From Agarophyton chilense (taxonomy: Eukaryota > Rhodophyta > Florideophyceae > Gracilariales > Gracilariaceae): a stretch of 64,000 bases of DNA. Both the position numbers and the translations under genes were made by a program. The stretch lies in assembly GCA_030374765.1 (NCBI GenBank), contig JARGXX010000100.1, forward strand, positions 1,116,001 through 1,180,000, read 5' to 3'. Below the pieces are notes generated by a model that saw only the letters and a program-made list of their open reading frames with translations, searched no databases and had not been told where the DNA came from. Positions 11,791-22,889 of this stretch are shown here, in pieces (the first letter of the stretch is position 1; the number at the start of each line of letters is the position of its first letter).

Positions 11791-12214
11791 GATTCCGGTG
11801 GGCTCCATGGGGCATTGAGTGGCAAGTGAACGGGCAATCTGTGAGATACGTCGACAATAGCAATGACAATACAACGCCCAAAGTCACTTCACAAAATCTG
11901 CAAAAAATTCTGGCAAATGCCTGGGTGGTAGCCAAAGATATGGAGAACAATTTCGGGGGTTACTTTGATGCGCAGAGTTTTACGGAGGCTTCGGCAGAGT
12001 ACAAATGGATCCGTTACACAAAGCTGGACCAGTATGCACGCTGTTCCATTCCAAGCTCTTGCTAGGAGCAAGACCAGTGGTACGCTAAGATTTAACGATG
12101 AATTATAGAATTAGAGACCCCGAAATTGTCAACTCTTCCTCCTTTTTTCGTACCCTCTTACTCCGCGGTCACCAATGAGAGGGCCCAGAGCACTAGCACA
12201 ACAAATTTGTTCAA

Positions 12215-12220
12215 AATAAA
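12215..12220 (+). terminator. Possible polyadenylation signal of GH16 (left copy)
   Basis: AATAAA 150 bp after the GH16 stop codon. Only the motif and position support it. The mirror copy is at 18598-18603. Confidence 0.35.
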
Positions 12221-12513
12221 GCCTGCCATTCAACTTCTGTCTGATTGGCTACATACAGTACCTGCTCGTGTATGTTTGTTTTTGGCACTCTCAATTTTAT
12301 TTCCAGCCATCTTTTTGCACAGTGCAGAGCTTAAAACAGAGCTGGTTCTAAAACTGGATACGAGAATTAGATATTTTGGGGATACTTCGGTTGCCAAACC
12401 CATCTGAATCGCTATATTTTAGGAAATCGAACTAAATCAACACACTGGTAGTTTGCTCTTAGAGTTAGAATTAGGTTGATTTTGAAACCATACAGAATAC
12501 CGGTCTGTACAGT

Positions 12514-12743
12514 TGTGAAACACGTACAAGATGAGACGATGACCGACAAGTGACACAAAGTTGTACGTCACCTTAGATGTCTGAAAAGTCGTCTGGTATC
12601 CTTATATAAACCCCCCAAGATGTTCTTAGAGCTCTAAAAGGAGCTCCCGGTAGACTCTTTTTGCTGGCTATTGTTTGTGTTGAAATTGTTCCCACCACTG
12701 TACTTGTATGAACTTCGACCACATGTCTGAAGCCCAACTCACA
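12514..12743 (+). repeat. 5' LTR of spacer copia
   Basis: Begins TGTGAAACA and ends ACTCACA, 230 bp, and contains TATATAAAC near 12605. Same length as the 3' LTR at 18063-18292, which ends ACTCATA. Confidence 0.9.
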
Positions 12744-14160
12744 GTTATGGGCCCAGGTAACAATTTAAGCCCAAGCAATATCATAAGCCCACCAAAAATA
12801 TGTGCTAAAAGTGACAAGCTCTTAGAGCGTGAAGTCATTTTCGAATGGGCTGCAATATTAAAGGCATGTGCAAACGATACAAATTCTCGCGCCAAAAGCG
12901 CAGTCGAACTTTCATGTCTAACACTCTATCTTTCTTTGAAAATCGCAAAAAGAGCTATTAAAAAGTCTGTACGCACTGGTGGGTTTCAAATGACTGCTAG
13001 ATCTCAAAATGAAGCACTTGACGAGATGTCAGTGGTTAAGGAGGTCGTTGATATGATCGCCATATATATTACCGTAAATTTCTTAAATCGAATCGTTCGA
13101 CTTTTCAAGTAAATCAACTGTTGCAAACGTAGATCAGGTCAATCTTTCGAGGAGGCCATTAATCGCTTCGCAGGACATTTATGACATAACGGAACCTAAC
13201 CTACTCCGAACAAGAACTCAGTGATATGCAGAACTTTGCAACAATCCTTCTCCTGAATGAAATTATCTCGACACAAACATTTAAGAGAATAATCAGTAAC
13301 TTGATGGTATCTAAAAACCCCAGAACCACTGCGACCGAAATAATAATACCAAAGTATCGTATAGAAATCATCATTGACATCCTAGATTAGCTACCGTCCA
13401 GAAAAATACACGAAGATGAGAAGAAATTTTGTACTGAATGCCCTTCAACAGTGAAAGTTGCAATCTTCCAGCAGAAGAAGAAGTATTATGACAACGATAA
13501 TGGCTCTTGAATCGGCGTACAAGACGCTATACTCGCCTTTGAAGAAGCAGGCTTGGAAGAAAGCGATCTTAATAACTCATCTTATCCCGAGAAGAATACG
13601 TCGACTTGTTCTCTCCTTAATTCAAATAAATCCAGGTGGAGGAACAGGAAACAGAAGTACAATCAAAATAAATAATAAAACGACGATTCGATAGATGGGA
13701 AAAATTCTGGAAGTCACCTTAATAACGACGGGGGCTGTCAGAAGAATGATCATGTCAAGGCAAACGGAAAAGGAAGACCAAACAATAACCCTAGGAGCAA
13801 TGGACAATCCAGATCTTATGGACAGTTCAAGCCTAATGGGCACCGGAAGCCATTTTTTCAGTAAGGGATTCGGAGCTGAACAAAGCGGACCCGAATCGCA
13901 TCCTTGACGAATGAAGCCCCGTTTCATTCAAAGGCATGATCTCTGCTATGCGATTGTATCAAGTGATAGACATAGACTTCAGTCCTTCGAAAGCCAGAAA
14001 GAAATATCGCCGTGGATGAGGAGATCTATGCTTGAGTCCGAGAAGGGTGATATGCTTCTGTACATTATCTACCCACGACACAAATAACAAGACGATTTAA
14101 CTACCTTTTGAATTATTCGACGACGACTCTCCCCTGACAATTGTGTTAAACGTTAAGCAA
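12723..14160 (+). pseudogene. gag of spacer copia, decayed
   Basis: The first open stretch runs from ATG 12723 (inside the LTR) through the PBS ATG (12747) to 13112. Disrupted gag-like sequence follows to about 13.9 kb, including an Asn/Asp/Lys-rich segment. No intact zinc knuckle was found. Confidence 0.65.
12744..12757 (+). promoter_or_regulatory. Primer-binding site, half-tRNA-iMet type
   Basis: GTTATGGGCCCAGG directly abuts the LTR. This is the complement of the initiator tRNA-Met anticodon arm, as in the Drosophila copia primer site (established knowledge), rather than of the tRNA 3' end. Its internal ATG (12747) is in frame with gag. Confidence 0.8.
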
Positions 14161-17100
14161 TACAGCTCAACGAACTTCTTTGTGGATCCACCAACGATAG
14201 CGATCAAAAGGACCTACGATACTGAAGTGAGAATACTTAGGGTCTACCTGAGGTCTACACCGCCCTTCGATTTGCGGGCTCATATAGCTATCATCCCGAC
14301 AGTCAGCAGACTATTGAGTTCATCAATGGAGCCAAGTAGGCCGAGAACGGTAGCCAGAAGGTTACATCGACCGACACATGGAACTACAAACGAAATAATC
14401 AAAGTATGCAAACGTGTAGGATATAAGTCCAAGGAATTGGACGTGAAGATCAGAAAGATCAGAGCTAATTGTCCCATTAGCGCGAAATCTGGTCTACTTA
14501 TATCATCCAAGAAAGTAGCACTCAACCACGTGAATCAAGCGTTCAATGTGGAGAAACAGAAAGACTACATGTTTTGAAGTGCAATGCCCTTCAAGGGGGT
14601 TTCTTCCCAAGACTTGGAGATTTCGCTCGCTTGAGGACTAGCTTGGTCTATGACAAGCTATAACGCTATTGCGTGCCGACGGCCGGTTAGGACCGGAGGT
14701 GCACACTGGTAGAACACGTGGACTGCACGGATGCCGATGCTCGAGTGCGAGGCGTGCCACACGTGGCCCGGATTCTACCTAATGGTTAATATTATTTAGT
14801 AATCTTCAGTATTTATTTAGCTACGCTATCGCTATTAAGTGTTAATTTTCGGGCGCGCACCCACTGTCAGGGGCCGCGCGCCACACTACTTAGGAGGTTG
14901 AGCACTGCTCCCGAGTAAACACCCTCTTGGGGGGATCCCAAGGAAGGGGTCTTGGCTCTGAACTCTTCGCCTTCGGCGCGTCTTCACCGCATACTGCGTG
15001 AGCGCTCGTCGCACGTTAGTTCATCCACCCCTCTGTGGACCAGAGTGCTACCACCACCGTGGGTTCATATTTAATCGCCGACACTTGTCGTGTTCTCGCC
15101 CCTGTATAGGGTTTCGCCCCTATTTCTTATTGTTCTCCTTTCTGGCTCTCGTGAGTGGGCGCCGCACTCACCCCGCTCGTTTACCTCATACGATTGTTTT
15201 CTCGCTCTTTTTCAGACAATCGCCGTGGTACCGCTCCGCCTAGAATTGGTCACACCCCGGACTGACCTAAACACTCTAGGTATATCCCGCCGGAGTGGCC
15301 TCGGTCTTACACCCGACTCCGTCGTGCCTTTTTAGAGTGGCTCTGTTTCTGTGCTCCGCTGGGACGCGTCTCCTCCGCCTGAGGCGTGTCTGTCAAGAGA
15401 GGAAGATCCCGAACATCTTCGTGGTGTCTCCGTTCCAAGCGTTGTCCTACATGTTCTGCACGATTCGAGATAGTGTATCTACCGTGATGCACATCCCTGA
15501 CGCCGGTACGGGATACTCTGAGGCTGGCATTACCACAGACAGAGAATCGAAGACTGCATTCTCCGTAATTTAAACTGAATGGTTGAACCGACACGGCGCA
15601 CCGGATGCTCTGTCAGCCGACAACGAAATGGATTTGAGAGAAATTCGTCAGTTCATATCTAATAGAGACGTAGAGTTGAAAGAGCGACCCGTAAGAGGTC
15701 ATAATAAGACAGGGGTCGTTGAAAGAAAGCACGCCGCCGTGAAGCGCATACCGGAAAAGCTCCAAATGGACTACACAAGCGGAAGCGACAAAACAATATT
15801 TTCCAGGGCAATCTTCCTGTCTAACTGTGTTCCGGGATCAAAGGTCATGAGTTCTTTTGAACTCGCTAACGGGTATGCCCCTTCGATGTAATGGGCACCT
15901 CCAAGGCTTGTGACCGAAAAACTAATGAAAGCATACACCGAACAGACAGCCACCCGCACAATGCAGAAACGTTTGAAAGCTCAAGACCACTCAACGATAC
16001 CTGAATCATCTATAAAATCTGGCGACGAGGTTCTCAACTTTTATAGAAGCTCTAATCAGAACGAACCAGAATAATGGCGTGCGTCCACTGTTCTTCAAAC
16101 TTTAGCTCAAATCGTGGAGGTACGATGTATAGAGAAACGAGCGATATCGAAAGTCGCCAACGAAGACATCCGACTCCGGCCAGACTCTCCGCTCGTAAGA
16201 GAACTGAGTGAAGGACTCATGTAGGATTACATAGACCTTACTCTCAACCCTTGCAATACCGATGCACAAGAAGAAGGTGTGGAGGCGATGATTTCGCTTA
16301 CGAATTTCAACAAAATGGATAGGGACCTTGTATAAAAAGACATGCCTAGCTACACTGACCTAGAGCTTGAGAATACACAGAAATTACGATCAGAAGAACA
16401 ACAGATATTGAAAGACATACAGCGAGCAATCGGGTCACGACAAGTTACTGAGAGGGAAGTACAGTTCGACCCAGCTTTGAAATTGCAGAAGGCAGCCGAC
16501 AAAGAACATGGCGCGATTTGGTCGGAATCCTACATAAAAGTATCGAATAACAAAGTACCGCGTGGAGCAAAAATCATCTCCTCGCATACCGTTTCCGAAG
16601 TCAAAGTAGGCGAAGACGATCACAGGAAAGTGAAAGCACGACTAGTAACCCATGGGCAACAGGGATGATCTGAAGGACGCGATGAGGAAAGATTGTTCCA
16701 ATGCCGCCATGATAATCTTCCCACTCCTTATCAGCATCGCTCTCTCTCTTTGGTTTGTCTTTGTAGTCGCATACATTAAAGGTGAGTTTCTTGAAAGCGG
16801 TCCAATACAGCGTGATATCTACGTCCGCCCCGCACCACAATTCCGGAATAAAAATGGAGTCCTGTGGAAACTCATGAAACTTCCGTACCGGATTTTAGAA
16901 GCCAAAAGGCAATTTGCGAAGCGTACTGAGTCATGGATGATTGGCACGGTAGAACTTCAAAGAGTATACGGAGTTAACCAGCTGCTCACAAAAAAAGGAT
17001 AGTTATATTACATGGATCATCGCAAATATTGTCGACGATATTTTAGTTGCTCGACTAGAATGTGACATTCGTAGCTTCATGAACACCCTAGAAGTGAGTT

Positions 17101-17960
17101 CAAAGTCGGAAAAGTCCGAATCGAAGCAGTGCTGAACTTCGCAGGCTGTGCCGATATGAAAGATACAGATCAAAACATCATCCTATCAATGATTCCAAAT
17201 ATAGAACGTCTCAAACAAATTGAGCTATCGAAACCAAGAAAAAGGGAACTTGACAACAGAGCGAACGATGAAGAGATCAGAAAGAATCGCTTCCTTGCTG
17301 GAACTCTCATGTATCTTGGCTCAGGATTCATTTTATCAGCATCATTCGCGACATCGAAAAATGCAACGAGAACTTGGAAATTTGAGAGTGAAACATCTCG
17401 TGGATGCAAACGCAATACTGAAAGTGATAGGAAATCTGAGGCCGATATCCAATTATATTCGACCCGTTGGTGTGAAAAACGTAACACTGATTACCCTATC
17501 AGACGCATCGCACGGTAGTCGAGATATCGAACACGAGTCATCGGTAATAATATGCAGAATTCCGTTTACCACCGTTGTAGACGATAACCCTATTTTTCAT
17601 CCTCTATGTTGTTCGAGTAAGATACAAAAACCGCTGAAATATTCTTCTTTTGGTGCCAAGATGCTTGCATTTGATGCAGAAGATACAGAATATGAAATGA
17701 AGACTACACCCGCGAACATTTTCTCAAAGATCAAAATCGCACATCACATACTCGACAATTCGAAGGCATTTTTTGATAACATCACAACTTTACAAGAATG
17801 TCGCGAGTTTCGCCTCAAGAAAACGTTCACATTTATCAGGGAGGCCTTTGAGGCTGGAAAAGTAGATGAGATTACCTGGATACCAGGAAATCTCAATATG
17901 GCTGATGCGCTAACCAAATGCAGCACTTTCTACTCCGCTAAGATTAATTGCATATGTTGA
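14161..17960 (+). pseudogene. pol of spacer copia, decayed
   Basis: Integrase zinc region at 14340-14500 (LHRPTHGTTNEIIKVC, RANCPISAKSG), ending KDYMF at the solo LTR insertion. The core resumes after 15456 (GTGYSEAGITTDR, HGAPDALSADNEM, GVVERKHAAVKRI) and runs in frame to MSSFELANGY (about 15850). RT pieces follow (GAKIISSHTVSEVKVG, IQRDIYVRP at 16805-16840), then RNase H (TLITLSDASHG, EITWIPGNLNMADALTK) to about 17960. Multiple stops and frame shifts are present. It is useful as a comparator: here integrase passes into the FELA region without the frame change seen in the array units. Confidence 0.85.
14575..15451 (+). mobile_element. Gypsy solo LTR inside the spacer copia
   Basis: An 877-bp block from TGAAGTGCAATG to GTCCTACA interrupts copia integrase between KDYMF and the following residues. 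It is flanked by TGTTT (14570-14574) and TGTTC (15452-15456), a 5-bp duplication with one mismatch. The interior aligns with the gypsy LTR at 61800-62594: TGCAA start, CTTGGCTCTRA near the middle, GTGTTCTCGCCCC, GGCTCTCGTG. No internal gypsy sequence remains, so it is a solo LTR left by LTR-LTR recombination. Confidence 0.85.
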
Positions 17961-18062
17961 GATTGGTTTTGGGATAAAGATATGACGAAAAAAGTCAGCC
18001 ATGATTCCGTGAATTAGCAGTAAATGGTTCAGATTAGAAAATTATGACGGAGCAGGACGGTT

Positions 18063-18292
18063 TGTGAAACATGTACAAGATGGGACCATGACTTACAAGT
18101 CACACAAAGTTGTAAGTCACTGTAGATGTCCGAAAGGTCGCCTAGTATCCTTATATAAACCCTCCAAGATGGCCTTGGAGCTCTGAAAAGAGCTCCCGGC
18201 AAACCTTTTGTGCCGGCTATTGTTTGTGTTGAGATTGCTCTTGCCACTGTATACGTTTGTATTTCGACAACATGTCCGAAGCCCAACTCATA
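18063..18292 (+). repeat. 3' LTR of spacer copia
   Basis: 230 bp, TGTGAAACA to ACTCATA, followed by the ACAGT duplication. Confidence 0.9.
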
Positions 18293-18752
18293 ACAGTATC
18301 AGAGACTTCAGATAAGACCAAAATGAAAATTTTTGTGCTAACTTTTACTTATTTTGACAAGGTTCTTTTTTGCCGATCTCGAAGCAGTTAAGACTTCGTA
18401 TCATCTTTTCCAAAAGTTGCACTCTTCTTTGAACTTCTTCTCCGTAAGTAATTCTCGCATCCAGTTTTAGAACCAGCTCTGTTTTAAGTTCTGCACTGTG
18501 AAAAAAGATGGCTGGAAATAAAATTGAGAGTGCCAAAAACAAACATACACGATCAGGTACTGTATGTAGCCAATCAGACAGAAGTTGAATGGCAGGCTTT
18601 ATTTTGAACAAATTTGTTGTGCTAGTGCTCTGGGCCCTCTCATTGGTGACCGCGGAGTAAGAGGGTACGAAAAAAGGAGGAAGAGTTGACAATTTCGGGG
18701 TCTCTAATTCTATAATTCATCGTTAAATCTTAGCGTACCACTGGTCTTGCTC

Positions 18753-19760
18753 CTAGCAAGAGCTTGGAATGGAACAGCGTGCATACTGGTCCAGCTTTGT
18801 GTAACGGATCCATTTGTACTCTGCCGAAGCCTCCGTAAAACTCTGCGCATCAAAGTAACCCCCGAAATTGTTCTCCATATCTTTGGCTACCACCCAGGCA
18901 TTTGCCAGAATTTTTTGCAGATTTTGTGAAGTGACTTTGGGCGTTGTATTGTCATTGCTATTGTCGACGTATCTCACAGATTGCCCGTTCACTTGCCACT
19001 CAATGCCCCATGGAGCCCACCGGAATCCTGTTCCCGATTCGACATGTATTGTTAGTTTCGCCAAAAAAAGTTCTTGACTGAGATAAAGGTCAAATGGTTG
19101 CGCACTTACCATAAACGTTGAAACTCTTTGACGCATCGAAGCCCAAATAATGATGGTGTTCGTTTTTTTGTAGCGGAGGATCTTCATCATCGGTAACTTA
19201 AAAAACATTGAAACAAAATTGTGTGAGTCTTTGCTGAAGTCTTTCGAAAACCTCGAAAAAATGCGATCATCTCACTTACAATAATTCAGCTGTACCCTCA
19301 TGGGATCACTTCCTTCAAACTCGATATCAATTTCATTATGTTTTGGTGTAGATCCTCCAACTCCATCGGTGGGTGCTGTATATGTAAACAGTGATGTGAT
19401 TATACCCGAAACACCTATTGGTTTCATACAAGCACTCAAGCAGCCATATCCGTACCAATGTGAGTCAGTCCGCAATTCACCGCCAAACAACGTTCCATCT
19501 GTTTTTTTTTCAACTTTAATCCGCAATTTGTCGCCCTCCCACTTGACAAGGTAGGGATCCCATTGACTCCTAAAAAAAGGACCACTGTCGAAGCTGGATG
19601 CTTCATAGATAGAAGACTGGTCGGAACCAAACTGGCGAAGTTCACTCTCATCAAAAGAGGGCTAGCCCTGAGAGTCGTAGCGTACGCTCGTTGGTATGAT
19701 TTCCGTGTGACACAAGCAGATAAGTAAGAAAAGAACAAAGATATAGGCTTGCACGATCAT
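18753..19760 (-). pseudogene. Licheninase-like GH16 beta-glucanase, 3 exons, in-frame TAG (right copy)
   Basis: Exact inverted twin of the left copy, with the same deduced residues in every exon. ATG at 19758-19760, TAG at 19662-19664, introns 19197-19279 and 19028-19109, stop at 18753-18755. The secretion signal and the EIDIE catalytic triad are kept. Because both copies share the TAG, either the stop predates the inverted duplication, or conversion copied it, or it is not a true stop in the mature transcript. The activity is inferred from family resemblance. Confidence 0.84.
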
Positions 19761-19860
19761 TTGATATTTGTTTGAGGATACAAAGAAGAATTGGTTCAGT
19801 TTATATGCAGAAACAAATCTCGGCAGATAAGAATTTCCAGACAACCTACAAATTGGTTTC

Positions 19861-19868
19861 CTTTTATA
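19861..19868 (-). promoter_or_regulatory. TATA box of GH16 gene (right copy)
   Basis: TATAAAAG on the minus strand, the mirror of 10950-10957. Confidence 0.55.
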
Positions 19869-20547
19869 GTCAAGGATTTAAGCGAATAACTACAAATGTG
19901 TGTGTAAAAGTGGCGCTTTTCATAGGCCAAAAAAATGAAGGATTCCAAAAGTCACCGGCTACGAGCCAAATTAATGGATCGCCTTTCTTTAGATACCTTA
20001 CCGAAATCCTCGAAATGAATACGGTTCCAGATAGTGTGCAATTTGAAATCACACCACCATTAATTTCTCGCCGAAACATTTTCACACTGGTTCCCGGCCC
20101 GTTTTTGTTGTGATTCAAAGACACTAGTGAGCCGCTGGAAAACAACTACTTTGGAAGAGAAAGGCCCCAGATATATAAAACAATGACAGCAAGGAACTCC
20201 CGTTTTGTAAAAGAACAGCTAGTCAGGTGAAAGCAATATCAGCTGTTGTGGAGGTTTGTTGTCAAGGATATGATAATCAGCAGTCTTCTTTAAATAGTCA
20301 AAAGAAACATACTTGAGCAAAGAAGATATTATTCATACTTCCACGAATGCAGAAATATGTGACAATACAGAAGTACAGTTGCTTCACTCGGTCGTCAGGT
20401 ACTTTAACCAAAATTAAGGTATGCAAAACAAAGAAGTTTACGTTTTATCTTCCTGGTGTACTCGCTCTGATGTCAGGGCATCTCGAGACGTACCTCAGAA
20501 CGTCAGCGACACTGACCTACAACAAGACACCACGCTGTAAGATCTGA

Positions 20548-21082
20548 GCAAGACTTCCTTAGCCCCCTTCCGGTTTCTCCCCAGCCCGTCTGATGAAGAA
20601 ATTACACCTGCACCTGCGGCCAGCAGTGCCACCGGTGGTACGGCACCAAGTGCTCAACCTGCTTTCGCGAGTGGAACGCAGGCCTGCAGCTTTCATTGGT
20701 TGAGGAAATGTCCGAAAAGCAAACGAATGTTCAAAAATCCGGAAAAGCATGATCCCAAGAGCACGCTTCTGCGGTGCGATGCGGGGGAACTGCAATTACA
20801 AATCCTATGCCCAATCACATGTAAAGCAGCATCTTGATTCGCATTTGTATGAGTCGCAGTGCAAGTATACCTGTCATATGTTCCTGAAAAGGTTGGTAAC
20901 GCATGCCGATCTTTCTGTTTCGCAAAAGTTCCACCATAGAATGCGTCATCAGCCGGCCAATAAATTGGGATTCGTTCTCCTACCATCGGCATACGTTTTT
21001 CATTTACTTCCTTTGTCTCTAGTTCATTGACTCGTTCATTGTTTACCATGCAAATACATGCAACAGTGCCGTCGAAGTCCAC
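20548..21082. pseudogene. Mirror copies of zinc-finger-like (+) and copia linker (-) remnants
   Basis: Inverted duplicates of 9736-10270 with the same deduced residues. They add no function and show how conserved the inner arm is. Confidence 0.4.
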
Positions 21083-21467
21083 ATCTGTTGGCGTAGTAGT
21101 ACCGGGAGTTGATACCGCTACTTATTGCTCAGTTTTTCTTGTAGATTATTCATCTATTGCATCTTCTCTGATTTTGTTCAGTTTTTCTAATAGCTGTCCA
21201 GATGATCAATAGAGTATTGCACGGTTGCAACTAGCTCGTTACTGTTTGCTACAGGGCAAAAGTCTTCAATTACAGCCCTAACTGTTCTTCCATTTTCACC
21301 GAGGATCGTTACTGTCCAACTGTTCATGTCAAATGCAAGCATGGTTTTCGGTTGGGTCTATTTTCCTCTGTTCTCGTTCTGGTGTTTGAGGAAACATGGA
21401 CGCTATCAATGAGAAAACAGTGTAACTTGTCTGTTCTTTATTCTTGACTACGCGGGGCTAGTTTGTA

Positions 21468-21938
21468 AGCTTTCTATCCCTTTGACTTGTCAGAACTTGC
21501 GTGAACTGCTTTAGACAGATCAATTGAAATTTTCCCACTGTACAGAAGAAGTTAGAGAGCATCGGTGATGGCGCTATCCATTTTCGTCAAGTGATTTGCG
21601 TAGTTGCACTTATGAGGAAGCCATTTCACAAGATTAATCTTCTTGGTCTCGAACTCATATCTAATGACTCTGATCTCTCCACAAATAGACCTATTTGCTG
21701 CGTTTCGAAATGTAGAGAGCGTTGTGTTAAGGTCCTTAGAGTCTACAATTATCCAAAGCTCAATATGAACTCCAAGTAGCTTTCTGTATGCCACTGCAAG
21801 TACGTTTCCTTTATCAGTGTATTTTCCTATAGCAAGGGTTTGGGCAGATCTTACTTTCTTTACTGGGCAACGATATTTGTATGAACTCCATGATACTGCT
21901 TATAAACAGCCTGTTCAGTCAAACTACTAAAAAGAATA
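21468..21938 (-). pseudogene. Copia RNase H remnant (mirror copy)
   Basis: Mirror of 8880-9350. One visible residue difference (Cys to Tyr in the HKCN stretch) and a few base changes mark where arm identity starts to drop. Confidence 0.72.
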
Positions 21939-22577
21939 CCTTTTTTATAACCAAGATGTCCGTGGTCCGTAATACGGCTTGAATTCGCAAAAATCACCAG
22001 TGAAACCTTGTGCTTCTTCTGAGACGTCGGCTGAAACTAGCCGACACCCGCTCACATTTTCTTCAGGGATTTCAAAACATTCAACTGAGTAGCTGAATCT
22101 CCCACACAAGTTAGGCAGCCTCTCTGTCGCAATAAACCTGCGACAAGTGCACAATAAGCGGATGTATAAAGACATAAACAACGAGTAAAAATGCGAAGAG
22201 ACCTGAAACTGTTGCGGTCGATGTTTGTGATCTTTTCTTCTTGGTGCTTGCGTCTTGCCTTATTAATGGAAGGCATTTTCAAATAATTTGATCTTTTGGT
22301 CATCATTTATTGTGATATTGTAGTTCTAACGTTTGAGAATTACTGGGCCGTAAAATTGTAACTCTCCCAGTCCATACACAATTGAGCCCAGATTATAGTC
22401 GTTCTGGATCCTTTTTATTAGTGTCAATAGGCGCTCTCTTGATGCAGCAAACAATACATCGTCTGTTGTCCCATATGGACATTTGACCACCAGTGCCCGA
22501 TGTTGTCGGATATGGATATTTGGCCATTGTTGCCAACCTTTTGGAAATCAAGACAGGCCTCTACGAGATGTTGTACT

Positions 22578-22837
22578 TGTTGTCCGATCTGGACGTTTGG
22601 CCCCGACGGTCCAAGATGGACGTTTGGCCACTGTTGTCCGATACGGACGTTTGGCTTCCACACTGCGCTCAATTACGAGCACTGGTACGGTGCAGCACTA
22701 CATTTTGGATTTTGGGTGACTAGAAGGCTGGAGGCCAAGTAGCTAGAACGAGAAGTACTTAAGACCATAGCAGCGCGACACCACAACAGTAAAACGTTGG
22801 TAGCTTCGACGGAACAACTTCTGCATCTACGATAAGA
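22578..22837 (+). repeat. 5' LTR of nested copia
   Basis: 260 bp, TGTTGTCCG to GATAAGA. Contains several diverged copies of a GGACGTTTGGC motif. No canonical CA end. Confidence 0.9.
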
Positions 22838-22848
22838 GGTTATGGGCC
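22838..22848 (+). promoter_or_regulatory. Primer-binding site, half-tRNA-iMet type
   Basis: GGTTATGGGCC is immediately adjacent to the LTR and is complementary to the initiator tRNA anticodon arm. Unlike the other copia families here, the ATG inside is followed by a stop after four codons. Confidence 0.8.
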
Positions 22849-22889
22849 TATCGTAACGCAATCTGTGCTTCTCAACTATCCTTTCGATC

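Larger units (their letters stand above)
11058..12065 (+). pseudogene. Licheninase-like GH16 beta-glucanase, 3 exons, in-frame TAG (left copy)
   Basis: Predicted secreted glycoside hydrolase family 16 enzyme. Members resembling bacterial licheninase hydrolyse mixed-linkage beta-1,3-1,4-glucans. The ATG at 11058 begins a hydrophobic signal-peptide-like segment (MIVQAYIFVLFLLICLCH). The frame meets TAG at 11154-11156 and is open again straight after. The catalytic motif NEIDIEFEG (Glu codon 11484-11486, Asp 11490-11492, Glu 11496-11498) is complete. Licheninase landmarks follow: WYGYG, MKP, ITSLFTYT, VQLNY, LGFDASKSF, GIEWQVNG and the final AEYKWIRY. Introns fit GT-AG exactly at 11539-11621 and 11709-11790, and splicing restores one continuous domain to the stop at 12063. 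The TAG makes it a pseudogene unless an unrecognised intron or readthrough removes it. The mirror copy is identical. Confidence 0.85.
6483..12369 (+). repeat. Palindrome 1, left arm
   Basis: Reverse complement of 18449-27533. Inner coordinates pair as x + y = 30818. From about 9.4 to 12.37 kb the arms are practically identical, and several reading frames match residue for residue. At about 8.5-8.9 kb there are several differences per 100 bp, and the outer copia portion differs by roughly 5-10%. The left arm contains an older, uninterrupted-by-insertion version of the outer copia. The right arm has lost about 1.5 kb of that copia and gained a 4.7-kb insertion. Confidence 0.95.
12509..18297 (+). 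mobile_element. Old full-length copia element in the palindrome-1 spacer, with TSD
   Basis: LTR to LTR is 12514-18292 (5.8 kb), flanked by a perfect 5-bp duplication ACAGT (12509-12513 and 18293-18297). The order inside is 5' LTR, half-tRNA primer site, gag, integrase, Tudor-type linker region, RT and RNase H, all on the plus strand and riddled with stops. The two 230-bp LTRs differ at roughly one site in six by eye, so this is the oldest datable insertion in the window. A gypsy solo LTR interrupts its integrase region. Confidence 0.92.

Noticed and set aside
12126-12407. 93-codon frame after the GH16 gene (and its mirror at 18345-18692)
   Set aside because: It starts with a non-ATG or weak context, overlaps the presumed GH16 3' UTR and poly(A) signal, has no recognisable domain and changes at the arm boundary.
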